In this document: positions 32,401-44,584 of the stretch, piece by piece
Layout: each line of letters begins with the position of its first letter
How positions within the stretch are numbered: the stretch's first letter is position 1
Source of the DNA: Monosporascus cannonballus
Lineage: Eukaryota > Ascomycota > Sordariomycetes > Xylariales
DNA: 64,000 nt
Assembly: GCA_004154925.1 (NCBI GenBank)
Contig: QJNS01000033.1
Coordinates: 62,001 to 126,000, forward strand
Direction of reading: 5' to 3'
Notes under the pieces: generated by a model
Told to the model about the DNA's origin: nothing
The model's input: only the letters and a program-made list of their open reading frames with translations
Database searches by the model: none
Translations under genes and position numbers: made by a program

Positions 32401-33035
32401 TCCGAAGAGTACATCTCGGTTATTAACCTTTGGAGCGTTCGTAACAATGGCGTTGAAAGATTTGCTAGCGTTAATGGGCGGGTTGGCGGAGACCGATTGG
32501 ACAGAACTGAAGGGTGCCGTGAAGGGGCATGATTGAGAGCGAATTGAAGAGTGTCGGATGGATGAAGAAACCTACAAACTCTCAGGTGCAAATAATTGTA
32601 GGGGAGAAAGGGCATGATTAAAAGGGTACCGCCACTAGGCTACTTACCCAGAGAGTCTGACCCCTTCATGATCGATCACTCCGCTGAGCGTCAATAATCA
32701 GTTCAGTTGTGGCGTACCAACATGATGTTCTTGATCATGGCTGAGCTTACCTGGTTTCGGATTGCCTCGGGGGGTGGAGTGTCTGATTGTGGATTGGACG
32801 CCACATGTGGTCTAGATCAAAAGGGCTTCTTCTTAAACGAAATGTGGGCGGCAACGAAACCGAACACAGTCGTTCAGCCTTGCGAGGCGGTGCCGTAGTG
32901 ATGTATTGGCAGAAAAGGGGGACTCACGAATTCTTTGAGTTCCTTGAATGTTGTCCCTTCAAGTTATTTTGAAGCTCGCCCAGTTCTGCACAAATCTCTC
33001 TTTATTTTCCCATTTTATTTGAAGGCACCATTGAG
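32401..33035. other. divergent intergenic region
   Basis: Contains the unresolved 5' parts of the Cys-rich membrane-protein gene (-) and the patatin-like gene (+). Several short frames (for example 32707-32898 +) could hold a first exon of the patatin gene, but none joins with clear splice signals. Confidence 0.35.
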
Positions 33036-35017
33036 AATCAAGCGAGCGGACAACAACAGCAAGAGCCGCTGAGGTTGCTCTGCTTGGACGGCGGAGGTGT
33101 CAGGGGATTGTCCTCTTTATACATCCTGCGGCAGCTGATGATGGCCGTCGACAATCGAAATCCCCCAAAACCATGCCAGTTCTTCCACATGATCGGAGGA
33201 ACGAGTACCGGAGGGTGAGACCTGACTTTCGGGCTTCTCAACTATTTCCCGTTCTTTGACTGGCAGAATGTACTGCTGACATCAACATGATTCCAGCATC
33301 ATTGCCATAATGTTAGGTCGCTTGGAAATGAGCATAAATGATTGCATTGACGCATACGCCAGCATGATGGACGGTATTTTCAGCAAGAAGGCCCGGCGCT
33401 TCAAGCTCAACGGCAGCGTTCAGGCTCGTTTCGACACGGCCGAGCTGGAACGGTGCATCAAGTCCATTGTTCGGACCTACGGCATGGGCAAGGACGAGAA
33501 CCTGTTGATGCGAGACCCTAACATTGGGTGCAAAGTGTAAGTCGGGTTGCGATGGTCTTGCACACCAACATTGACCGAGGTGCAATACCCAGGTTCGTGT
33601 GTTCAACACCAAAGGCCGTCGCCGAGGATGTCGTTAAGTTCAGCACCTACCAACGCGAATTCGAGGCTTACTCGAGCTCTTCGAAAATGCCAAAATCTGG
33701 GAGGTCTGCCGAGCGACAGCGGCAGCGACAACCTTTTTCAACTCGATCGAGATCGCTTGCGGGCCCCAAAAGATCGAATTTCTCGACGGCGCCACGAGGG
33801 CAAACAACCCAATCAACGACCTATGGGTCGAAGCGAAGGAAGCCTTTGGCCCGGATTTCGCAAGCCGGGTGCAATGCGTCGTGTCGATCGGCAACGGCGA
33901 GTCGAACCACATCAATTTCGGAAGCAAGGCGCTGGAAGCGGTGCAGGCCCTCAAAGAGTTGACGATCGAGACAAAACGGGCCCACGTCGAATTCAACCAG
34001 AATCACCCGGAGCTTGGTGCGACCAATAGGTACTACCGCCTCAACGTCATTCACGGGCTCGAGAGGGTTGGGCTGGAGGAGGAGGCCGACAAGCGAGATG
34101 CCATCGCCGGCATAACCATGGCGTACCTGGACGAGGACGAGAGGAGAGAGACTCTGAGGAAATTCCGGGCTGCCGTGACTCAGAGCCCGAGTTACCTACC
34201 CGCACTACCACTAGAAATGTCATCTCCACGTCAACCGCAGCCGCATGCAACCTCGCAGGCTTTTCTCACCCTGGGAAGAGAATCGAAGTGGGTGAACCAC
34301 CACGCCAGAGTAGAGCCCGGATCCTACTGGCCTCGACTTACGCTTGCCTCGTTGCAAGTTTACGCCGCCATCTACAAGGTGATGCGAGATCCATCCACAG
34401 GAGAAGTTGACTGTAGGTATAAAACCTCTTGGCCATCCGTGTACTGACTCTGAACCACCCAATCAGTCACCCGCTTCCACAACTACTTCGCGCGGCTGAA
34501 CCCCATGCCCCGCGAGCTCCGAAACGGCGACCTCGTCAAGCAGGTGTGGGCGCGCCTGCCCCTAGAAGGCCACGACTCGGCTAAAACCAGGGATGTCGTC
34601 ATGGCTGCCATCTACATGGTGCACATGGAAGCCCGGGTCAACGAGTCCTTCCGCCCAAACTTTAGCCCGCCCAACTCGAACACGTTCTCGTACCACCGCG
34701 CCAAGTTCCTCTGGTGGTACGCCAACTGGGTCCGCTGCGCCTGCGGGTGCGGGCGCATGTGGAGTTTCGCCAACGGCAAGGAGGGACTGGCGTATGACAG
34801 GTGGAAGATGGACAAGAATAAAGGGTGCGCAGCCGAGGTGCCGGCTGAGATGGCGGGGCCGTCGCAGGGGTAGTCGACTGGTTCCGGTTCTTTGTTCTCG
34901 AAGTTATTCAGAGGCGGGGCGGAAAAGACGTTCAACGAGGCGCTGAGGCTGTTTGATAAGAATCGGGTTGAGTGGATCAAACAGCAGGATGAGGTAGATC
35001 GGATCCGGATTTGGTAG
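33036..35017 (+). pseudogene. patatin-like phospholipase, probably disrupted
   Basis: Patatin/cPLA2-type acyl hydrolase; the family cleaves acyl chains of membrane lipids with a Ser-Asp dyad, and fungal members often occur in surveillance proteins. Supported exons: 33036-33214, 33297-33536, 33593-34412 and 34467-34873. Introns of 82, 56 and 54 bp have good GT-AG ends and matching phases. The oxyanion glycine motif DGGGVRGLSSL, the nucleophile motif GTSTGG (completed by the first join) and the DGA Asp motif (FLDGATRANNP) are all present. Two lesions: inside exon 3, near 33,650-33,690, the frame of FVCSTPKAVAEDVVKF must shift by one base to enter FENAKIWEVCRATAAAT; and a TAG at 34871-34873 precedes 47 further coherent codons (FSKLFRGGAEKTFNEALRLF) ending at 35017. 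CAG-to-TAG is the change expected from C-to-T mutation. No start codon was found upstream, so the 5' end is open. Confidence 0.7.
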
Positions 35018-36200
35018 ACGACGTATTGATAATTGTGACTTGGTAGGTGGGCACATTAGTCTTTGTCCTGTTATCCTAAGGTAGGTTTGTTAGCTTCACG
35101 ACTCACCTTCATCGAAAGAGAATTGTCAGCTTGGCCAGCCAAAACAAATCACCTTCTGGGAGTACCTGAGGGTTGGAACAAATGGCGATCCGCTCTTTTT
35201 ATATAAGGTCCATACCTATTGACCTAAACACCTGCAACCATACCTTCCAAACATCCCTAATACTAGATAGTACCAGAAATAGTACCTGATCGACCTGCCT
35301 CTGTTGACCACGTCCAACGGAAACGATCAATTGCCGTTCGTTCTCTGCCGTGTATATCTCCTCTGTTTGAGTTCCCCTAACCTTGGACAACCAAGTACCA
35401 AAAATCCTGTCGCCCAATTCCCAGGTGACGCCTGTGAGCATCAGGGTCCTCGAGAAAGGGATTGCCGGGCACCATGTGGCGGTCGGCCCGCGCCCTTCTG
35501 AGAATGATGGGAACCTGGGCCCAGGAAAGCCGGCAAATTCGAACACCTTCTTTGGCAGCGGCTGGGACCAGTCCATCCTGCCCCCTCTGGGTGGCGCAAA
35601 ACCGTCGCTCTCGGGCGGCAACTTTACATACTAGGTCTTTGCTTTAGAAGCATGGATCAACTCAGCGTCGAACTCGAAAGTCACACTGAAATATCAAGCC
35701 AGGCATGATATCAGACAAAGCCATGGTGTAGTTCAGCAAGCACCGTACCGCGTCTACCCCACCATAATGCCTAGCCTAACTCCACTTGCGCCCGAGTGAA
35801 ATTGCACAGGGGACGGGCAGCGATGCTCAGTCGGAATATTCCACTGATGCGGCGCAGTAAACCGCGAGTGCGTGCGCCAACAGGAGCGGCGCGTCCGCGC
35901 TGCCAGCGTACTTCCTGCATATTACCCCTTCCATTAGAAACGAAGGATCGTGGTGTTACCGTTCCGGGTACATCCAAGCTGGCCCGGAATTACATGCGCC
36001 CTTGGATAACTCTGTACTAATGGTCTCATAACGGAAAAGCAAGCATCCAGTTAATGTCCCCGTCTAAGAAATTGGACGGAAGGTGAGGCTACCCTGCAAA
36101 GATTTGTATGGAAAAACGTGTAGGGGAGACTCAGGTGTGTCACAGAAGATAAATTGTCTATATACCAGCTATAGAAGCCCAACAACAGCTGGGGAAAATC
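35018..36200. other. 1.2-kb region with a possible coding remnant, before the AT-rich block
   Basis: At 35383-35637 (+) an open frame ends in a protein-like Gly/Ser/Asn-rich stretch (NTFFGSGWDQSILPPLGG, then KPSLSGGNFTY and stop). The opposite strand is also open for 140 codons at 35,199-35,621. I recognise neither. Base composition is still normal here and falls off sharply just after 36,200. Confidence 0.3.
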
Positions 36201-36917
36201 CGGGCTATATATATATATATGCGAATAATGGCTTATTAAGCATTATTGTTCAATTATTAATCAGCATTTTCCATTATTAATCCATTGATTAATAATGAAA
36301 AAATTTGAAAGACCTTAGAAAACTTTAGAAAACTTTAGCTACCTTCGCCACCGAAAATAAAGGAGCTAAACTCCGAATTTCTAAACCCCGTTTTAACGTA
36401 ATAAGCTTACGAACGAAATGGACGAAGGTTATTATGTTGAAAATCTCGCTTTTTTTAAAACTCGATTTCGTATTTGGATTTTGGTTTACTTAAATAAAAA
36501 TAGAGACATTATATAGTCTGTACGTATAAGTTTAACAACTTCTTATAATATATTGTATATATTAAATTTTAAATAGTGTTATAATGATTTATGTATATAA
36601 TATCAACTTAGGTTTACATCAAGGCCATAAAATCTATAACAATTACGATAATTTAATTATTTCCAATAAATTTAATATATCTCTACCTGGAGATATAATA
36701 GCATTCGAAATAAGGTCGTAATATCTAGATAATAATAAAACGAGAAATAATTTAAAGGTTTATTCGAAAAAAAAAGGTTTACGAACTTTTTCTTTAATTA
36801 AAAAATAATGCCTTTAGTTAAAGACTTAGATTGATAGTTAAAAAGCGAAAAATTAAAAGTATAGTTATTTGTAAAAAGAATTAGGTTTTTATATATTTGC
36901 TTTTATTGCAGTAATAA
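36200..36917. other. start of RIP-degraded AT-rich block
   Basis: Composition changes within about 100 bp near 36,200, beginning with a (TA)n run at about 36,208-36,220. Beyond it TpA-rich, CpA/TpG-poor sequence dominates and open frames almost vanish. No gene or recognisable element was identified in this segment. Confidence 0.6.
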
Positions 36918-37345
36918 AGTGAAGCAGAGTGTTACGCTCATAATTAGCCTCGACTGATTAGAAAGTCAGAATTTCGTATATATATTAAAGAGTTTTTTTT
37001 TCGCCATAGATATAACGTTATGGCCTGGTCACTCGTAAAAGCTCTAGTATATATGCAGCTGTAAGCACTAGCATGATTGCCACAATTGCGATTATTTCAC
37101 CGATTTTTTGCCCTAGTGGCGTAATAGTATAGTGCAGCTATAACATATAACTTTAAAGCGAATAATAACTAATATTATTACGACCACCATTTATTAAATT
37201 TGTCCAATATTTTGATTATTAGAATTTATTATTATTAATATAGTCGGTATAAGTTTTTTATTTTAGCAATCTTTTTTTGGATCGTAATATAGCTTATTTA
37301 TTCGTATAAATTAGGATTACTTTTCTTAACCTTAATTTATACACC
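36918..37345 (+). repeat. long direct repeat A, copy 1 (LTR-like), with nested 129-bp insertion
   Basis: Shares with copy 2 the sequence GCAGAGTGTTACGC, a TATATTAAAGAGTT segment, and a further segment ending near AGGATTACTTTTCT / AGGACCAAATCTTCT. The copies are about 6.1 kb apart in the same orientation. The TGTTACG motif resembles the TG start of a fungal LTR. The purine-rich lead GTGAAG..GCAGAG is also shared; it looks like a polypurine tract, which would make both copies 3' LTRs or solo remnants. A 129-bp unit interrupts this copy at 37017-37145. Confidence 0.6.
37017..37145 (+). mobile_element. 129-bp element, copy 1, with TATAAC target duplication
   Basis: Exactly 129 bp flanked by TATAAC on both sides (37011-37016 and 37146-37151). 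It begins GTTATGG and ends CTATAACA, so its ends are short inverted repeats (GTTAT/ATAAC). It is absent from the second copy of the surrounding repeat A. The same 129-bp unit lies at 46118-46246 on the minus strand at roughly 84% identity by eye; most differences are C-to-T or G-to-A in this copy. It could be a solo mini-LTR or a short non-autonomous element. Confidence 0.65.
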
Positions 37346-40300
37346 TGTTAAGAAAAAAAGATTAGTTTTAATTAATTTCCGAAATAACCTTTAATGTTTC
37401 AATTAATATTCGAAAAAGTTAAGATTTTAGATTAAAATACAGTTAATTTTAATTATAGTTATCAGCAGTCACAGTGATCAAATGCAGGAAACTGGTGATA
37501 GCTTAATGATCTATGCTAAGAAAGACTAAAGAAGTCTAGGGCGTACCGCCCTTATATATACGTCCTGTTTGTACAAACGGTAATCCCTGGATAAACGCTA
37601 TCCCAAGCAGCAAAGCACTACTTCAAAGCGCCAACCGTGGGCATCTAAAGCACCCAACTGCCGACAATAGTTATATAAATATAAATATATATATTACGTT
37701 TTATAAAATAATAACGGTACGTATAGTTAATATTAACGAAACGACTTTAAAATATTATTAATTTAAAAAATGTTAAAGAATTAAATATTTATAATATTTC
37801 GTTTTAAATAAAATCTTTAATTAATAGATTTTGGAAAATTATATATTTAAAAATGTGTAAGTTTAAAAATATAACGGAATTAGTTACTTTTTACATAAAT
37901 AATGTAATCTAGAATATAACGTATTTTTTGAAATAGTTTTACTTGATAAAACGGAATTTGGGTATTTGAAAATTAAATAATAAATGTACATAAATTAAAA
38001 GTAAAATATTGAAATACTAAAATCCATCAAAAATAATTGATAAAACTGCATTTATTAAAATTATAAAAATAGATTTACGTTATTAATAAGTTAGTTATTA
38101 CAATTGTAAATTAATTAAAGCTAAAGTAATGCTGATATAATTAACGATATAAATTAAATTATTAACGAAAGTTATAAAAAGAACTAAGATTATAAAACGT
38201 ATAATTTCTTTTACAAAAAACCTTTTTTTAAAAAAATAAAAGTTTTTTTAACATAATTAGAAAGATGAAGCCAACTTATTAAATAAAGTATTTTGAAACA
38301 TTTTTGTTTTAATAAATTATTATCCGATATGGGCCTTATTTAAAATATATTTTTGGAATGCGTTAATAATACTTAACAGGATTATTTTGGCGGTAAAATT
38401 AATAATCGAAATATTAATTATAAAATTAAAAATAATTAAGTCTAGTATTTACAAGCAGCAATATACCAATTAAAAAAACGCGTTTACTTAGAGAAATAAA
38501 AAGGGCAATATATTTACTACGAGTTTGGAAAGTTTAAAAAATATAAACGAAAATATTAAACGCTTTAAATTCCTTTTTGTTTAGGTATTCGAATAAAAAC
38601 TTTAAATTTTCAAATTTTATTAATTTAAAATAATTCTTTTAATTAGCATTTTCGATTAGAATTTAATCGATTACTGGAAATTTCTTAGAATTATTAAAAA
38701 CTCCGATATAATAAAGGTTATTGTTTATTTCGAAATTTGTTCTGGTTTAAAAAAGAACTAAAACTTAACGTCAAATATTATTAAATATTATTAATTATTT
38801 AAGCTTAAATATAAAAGTAAAATTAATAGCGAATTATGTTTAAATAATTTTATTAATTTCATAAACCTCTTTATTAACTACAATCGAAATTAAGTACAGA
38901 ACTACCAAAGAATATTATTGAAATATTTAAAAAATAATTCGTTTAATTAATTTATTTTTTTGTAAATTTTTTCCAGATTTATAATATTTATTCTTGAAGT
39001 TAATTTTTTTTAAAATCGCCTAATTAATATAAACTCGAATTTCTTGTAAAAATTGTGGATACGCTTATTTTTTTATAAAATTATCGCATACGTATATGTT
39101 TTTCGATTTTCGATTTTCTAGTATTATAGTTATTAATTAATTTAAAGAAATTGATAAATTGTGTCGAAAATACATGTTTACAAAGACGAAAATAATTAAT
39201 AAATTACTTTAATAAATAAATGACTTGTTTATGAAAAATATAATTAAATTCATTTTTTAAAAATTTATTATTTGAAATAAAACTATTAAACCATTTGAAA
39301 AATCTTTAAATTATAAAACTTAAGGCAAATGCGAATTATTAAAAAATAATTAGGAATTTTAACAAAATATATTTAACGTAATTTAACTAATTACATTTAT
39401 AAATACTGCTTAAAATATTTTTAAAGGTTTTAATATTATTAAAAAGTTGAATTTAATAGTAAAATTGCAAATAAAAATAAAAATATTAAAACGTTGATAA
39501 AACGATGTTGAATGAATTAATTTATAGAGATTTTTAGTAATTTATTTATAAAGTTTCAAAATTTATATATAATATTTTATAATATGGATATAACGCTAAT
39601 TAGAAATTAAATTATTAATAAAGTTAAATTAATTGAATTTAAGCTATAAAAAACTATGAAATACAATTTATTTCAATTTTGGCTAAATAAATAAAGCGCG
39701 ATAATAGGACCGAAACTTTTTCGATAAAATAATCCTAAACTTAAATTTATTTTATTAGCAAAACGTAACTAAATATCGGAAATTATTAATAACTTACAAA
39801 AATTAAAAATAACTTAAATACGATAAATTTAAATTTTACTAATTCTTTTTTTTAAAAAAATAAAAGATTATAAAATTATCTAGTTATTGTAATATTACGT
39901 ACTTTTAGACTAAAAATCACATTAACTACAATATAATGATATTAAATTATTAATTAAATTCATAAATTTTTAACCGGACAAATTTAGTAAAATAAAACCT
40001 TATCGTAAATAAAATAATTACCGAAACAGTTTTCGAAACCGCAGAAATTAACTTCGTAATTTTGAAACAGGATTTTGTTAGTTTTACAGTAAATAAAAAT
40101 ACGTAATATATATATAAATCATTTTCGAATATAAAAAAAACTTATTGAATTTCGTTTGATAATATTTAATATACGACTTTCTTTAATGTTAAAATTAATC
40201 GGTTTACTTTAAATATAATATAGTTTTTACAATATTTCAAAATTAAGCGATTAATAAAAACGTTGTTATTTAAAAAAGAATTCTTTAAATACATATATAA

Positions 40301-41069
40301 CCTATGCAATTTTCTTAATTGTTTTAAATATAAGATAAACTATTATAATTGTCGATAGAAAGATTTTTAAAAAAACTAAGAAAATTTAAACCTAATATTA
40401 ACCATGATTTTACTCGTTTTAATATCTCGGGCATATCTTATCTTACGATAATTCTAAAACTTAACCGACTGGAACCGATTATTAATTAAATCATACTATT
40501 AATATATTCTGTTTTTATAAAGAATAATAAGTTATTTTCTAAAAACACATTGCTAATTAACGGGCTTTAAAGTAAATTTATTAAAAATAAAGATATATAG
40601 TACGTTTAAAAAGTCCGTATATTGAAATTTAATATAAATAATTAGCCCTTGATATTCACTAATATTATATTAATTAAATAACCTCCTAAAGAAATATACT
40701 ATTAAATCTATAAATAGAAGTAAAATTAATAATAATAAATTAATATAAAATAAATCTTTATTTTTAAATACTAAAAACGCAATATTAATAGACGATATCT
40801 TTAATTATATTGAATTCATTAATAACTAGTTAATAAAGTACTAAAATAATTAAAATTTACGAAAATATTAGAAAAACATCGAAATTACTTAATCGAAATT
40901 AATTAAACTTTACACAAATTTTAGTAAAATTTTGAAAAGTTTTATAATTTTAAAAGTATTCAATCGTACAAATGAGGAAATTTTGACAATAACGAAAACA
41001 AAAATCTAAAAATTTATATTTATTAAATTACGATATATTTTTAAAATTTCAATTATAGATATTAGATAT
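37346..41069. other. RIP-degraded AT-rich sequence with one normal-composition island
   Basis: About 3.7 kb without usable open frames. Positions about 37,455-37,675 form an island of normal composition with AGGGCG/CGCCCT (3-nt loop) and TTTGTACAAA dyads and a TATATATA box, resembling a short LTR or other small repeat spared by RIP. The rest probably derives from decayed retroelements; I could not identify domains. Confidence 0.45.
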
Positions 41070-41620
41070 TGTTATAGGAACAGAGTTTTCTATCTTAAAA
41101 AGACCTGGTTTTGAGGTCTAGCGTAGACTTATCACGGCTAAATTTCGGAAGACGAAATTCGTCTTTGATGTGATTTAAGTGATTTAAATAATTTGGACCA
41201 AATTACATAAATTATATAAATCTATGATATACCTAGTAACAAAAATAGATATATAATAAATCGAACTCTTATATAAATAGTTATTTATTTAATTTTGCTC
41301 CTGAGATGTTAATTTATTTTTTTAAATTAAAGGTACCCTTTTTCAATTAAGGAAAAAATCTGCAAATCCTTTTAACAAATAAAATCTTTAAATTATTGTT
41401 CTTTTTATTGTTATCTATAAATTAAAACAAGTTTCTCGAATATTATTTATATCTCTAAATAGATATATAACAGGTTCGTTATATTTTGATAATTTCTTAA
41501 TTAATAGTCGACAAATAATTTACCACCTAATTGGGACATAAGGTTTTTTTAAATGTAATACAAACGATAATATAAAATAACGTTAAAAAGCCCAATAACG
41601 TATCCGATCTCTATTATTAA
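41070..41620 (+). repeat. long direct repeat B, copy 1 (LTR-like)
   Basis: Matches 44585-45139 over about 550 bp in the same orientation. Shared blocks include AACGGCTAAA, ATTTAAGTGATTTAAATAAT-like, TAGATATATAA and AATTTCTTAATT. Copies differ mainly by transitions. Likely LTRs of one decayed retroelement; the exact ends are uncertain. Confidence 0.6.
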
Positions 41621-43035
41621 CCAGTAAAGAATCAATAATTAAACTCGACGATTTACTACTTATTATAGAAGTTTTTTAATTAATTAACATTATATCTCTA
41701 CTCATAATTTAATTATAAAAAAGTTTTTTTCCAACTTTAATAATAACTTTTATCTGCTAAAAAATTATTAAGATATAGAAATTCGAAAAAAGGAAAAAAA
41801 AAACTACTCAATAAGAGGCTAGTTAAATAAAATAAAGAAAAAACCGAAAAATAGCTTTTTAAAATGTAAAAAAACCAAAAAAAATAAAAACCGATAATTA
41901 ATAACAAAAGTTATACATTATAATAACCGAATTTAGGGCTTTAAAAAAGGCCAAGGTTCATTTTGCTTAATAATAAAAAGTTTCGATTTTATTATTATTC
42001 GAAAAAAATGAATTACACAAAAATATTCTTATATCTTTTAACTTTTATGGAATATTGAACGTTAAAAGTTATAAGTTATTTTTTTCAATGTCTTATAACG
42101 AGTTTACCGATATAAAAAAAAATTCATATTCCAAGATAAATTTTATATTAAGTTTTATAAAACCTTTTTAATCGAAAATTATCAAAAGATAATAATTATT
42201 TCGCAATTTTTACCGCAAAAGTTTGTTTAGCAATTCGAATTTATTATAAACAGTTACTTACAAATTTTATTCCGACGAATTTTCGAATATAACCAACTAT
42301 ATTTTTAACAAATATAAGGAGTTCAATAAATCAAATATAAATCTTATTCCGAAATCCGAATAAAAAATATAGCATTAAATAGTGCATTTTTTATTAAGCC
42401 AAATCAATATTTTAATATATAATCGAATTTAATTACTTGAAAATAATTTTAAATTTGCCAAAAACGTATTATTTTATCTTTTTACGATGGCCTAAAATCG
42501 TAGGTTAAAAACGAATTATATTTAAAACCCAAAACTGAACTTTTTGTAAAATATATCGATAAGGTTATTATTACCGATAACGGCATTTTTAATCGATATA
42601 TTAAGAAAAACGAGATTGATAAACAAAATAACAATAAAAACTTTAACAGTCAAATTAAAAAGAATAAAGATAAATCTTAAAAAGAAACGAATACCGTTTT
42701 AAAAAAACTTTAAAAAAATAAGTTTAAAATAAAATATTTTAATTATGGCAAAAAGGATGTTTTCAAACGAATATCGTTTTTCTTTTAAAAAGAGCTTCAA
42801 AAAGAGAAAAATCTCTTAATCTTAAAAAAAAGCCATAACGGCTAAATAAATATTCAATAATAAGGCAAAAAAAGAAAAAAAAAGAAATTAATTCGATATT
42901 TTCCAGCCATAATTTACTGTTGTTACCATTATACAGATCTAGAACGACATTTTAAAGTATAAAGATTATTTTATTTTTTAGATATTTAAAATTAAAACTT
43001 GCAAATATTATCCAAAATAAATGACCTTTAAAATA
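41621..43035 (+). mobile_element. degraded retroelement gag region with zinc-knuckle remnant
   Basis: Directly downstream of repeat B copy 1. At about 42,732-42,776 the plus frame reads KYFNYGKKDVFKR, a retroviral-type CCHC knuckle in which the first two Cys have become Tyr and Gly has become Asp, the G-to-A changes expected from RIP. The surrounding sequence is stop-rich. It is presumably the gag of the element bounded by repeat B, cut short by repeat A copy 2. Confidence 0.5.
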
Positions 43036-43345
43036 GTGAAGTGGAGCAGAGTGTTACGCACATTGTCAGTCTCGAGTAATCAAACAGTCCGGGTTGTATA
43101 TGTATATTAAAGAGTTCTTTTTCGCTATTAGTTTAACTCTAGACATATTATCGATCATTACCACTTATTATATTTGTTTTCACTATTTCAGTTATCGAAG
43201 TTAAATACCATTAATACAATCGGATTAAGTTCTTTATCTAGATAATCCATTCCGTGTCGTGACATAGTTTGTTCATTCGCAATAATCAGGACCAAATCTT
43301 CTCTACTCTAATTAAATAGTTATAAAGTTAAAATACTTTTATTAT
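43036..43345 (+). repeat. long direct repeat A, copy 2 (LTR-like)
   Basis: Second copy of the repeat starting GTGAAGTGGAGCAGAGTGTTACGC. It lacks the 129-bp insertion found in copy 1. It keeps more CpA/TpG than copy 1, so it is less mutated. It sits inside the putative repeat-B element. Confidence 0.6.
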
Positions 43346-44584
43346 ATCGATAAATAAAGATATAAAGCGAATAATGAATACGGTGAATTTCGACCTAATA
43401 TTAATTATTATGGATAATTATATTTTAAACTTTATAAACTTTTTAAATATATAATATATGCAAAAAAATCTTAAACGAATTTTACAATCTATTATATTTT
43501 TTACTTATTACCTTAATAATTACCATTTTTATTTTAATATTAAAGGAAATAATAATTTTTGAATTAAATAAAACGAAACAATAATTATGGAATTCGATTA
43601 AGAAAATAAGCAATATATTAAGATTTCTCGAGAGCTAAAATAATTAAATTTTTATTATTAATATTCCAAATCAAAGAAAAGTTAAAAGGCTATATCGCAA
43701 AAATATTTATATTATTTTCCGATATTTTACGCTTAACACGAATATCTAAATATAAAAATAGTTTTTTTTGAAAAACTATTTTTTTACATTATACTTCAGG
43801 TATTATAAAATTAACGATTATACTAAAAATATAATTACCTTCAAATTCTATTTGAGTTAAAAAAGCAATATAAATATATAAATAATTATTAAACTAAATA
43901 CGCCGCTAAAAAGACCTGAAAATAAAAACGTGTTTTTATAAATAAGTTGTGCTAATTAAAAAATTGTAAAAACTTTTGAAATTAAAGTATTATCGAACTT
44001 TATTATACAAAATCTTAAACGAAACAATGAAAGAATTACGTAATTAAATCGAGATTTTCTTTTAATATAAAAACAAAATATTTGAAGCTATAATCGTTTT
44101 AAAAACTAAAAGTAATTATATTTTCATTACAATAACAAAACAAAAAAACGTCAAATTTTTTAAAGATAAAAATTAAAGTTTTATAAATTACATACGATAA
44201 ATAAAAGATTATCAATTTACGAAAACGAACAAATTTTTAAAACAATGAAAATTTTTTTAAATATAAATTTAAAATAATTAAAAACGAATTTCGCAGCATA
44301 TCGTTAGTATTTTTAGATATAATATTATTTTCAAGATACTTTAATTTCGTATTAACAATTTACGAATTAATTGAAAAAACTAGACGTTTTTTTTGAACCG
44401 ATAAAATACTTAGGAAAAGTTTTTACGAGATTTGTTATATAATTAAAAAGGTATAAATTTCGGATCAAATTATTATAATACCTCTAAAATATTGTATTTC
44501 TAAGAAATTACTTAAAGATAAAAAATATTATCAGTTATCTTTATATAAGTAATAGAATTATCGGATATTTATTAAGGGAGAACA
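43346..44584. other. RIP-degraded retroelement remainder
   Basis: Stop-rich AT sequence between repeat A copy 2 and repeat B copy 2. Just before repeat B copy 2 a purine tract (TTAAGGGAG) resembles a polypurine tract. No protein domain could be read. Confidence 0.4.
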
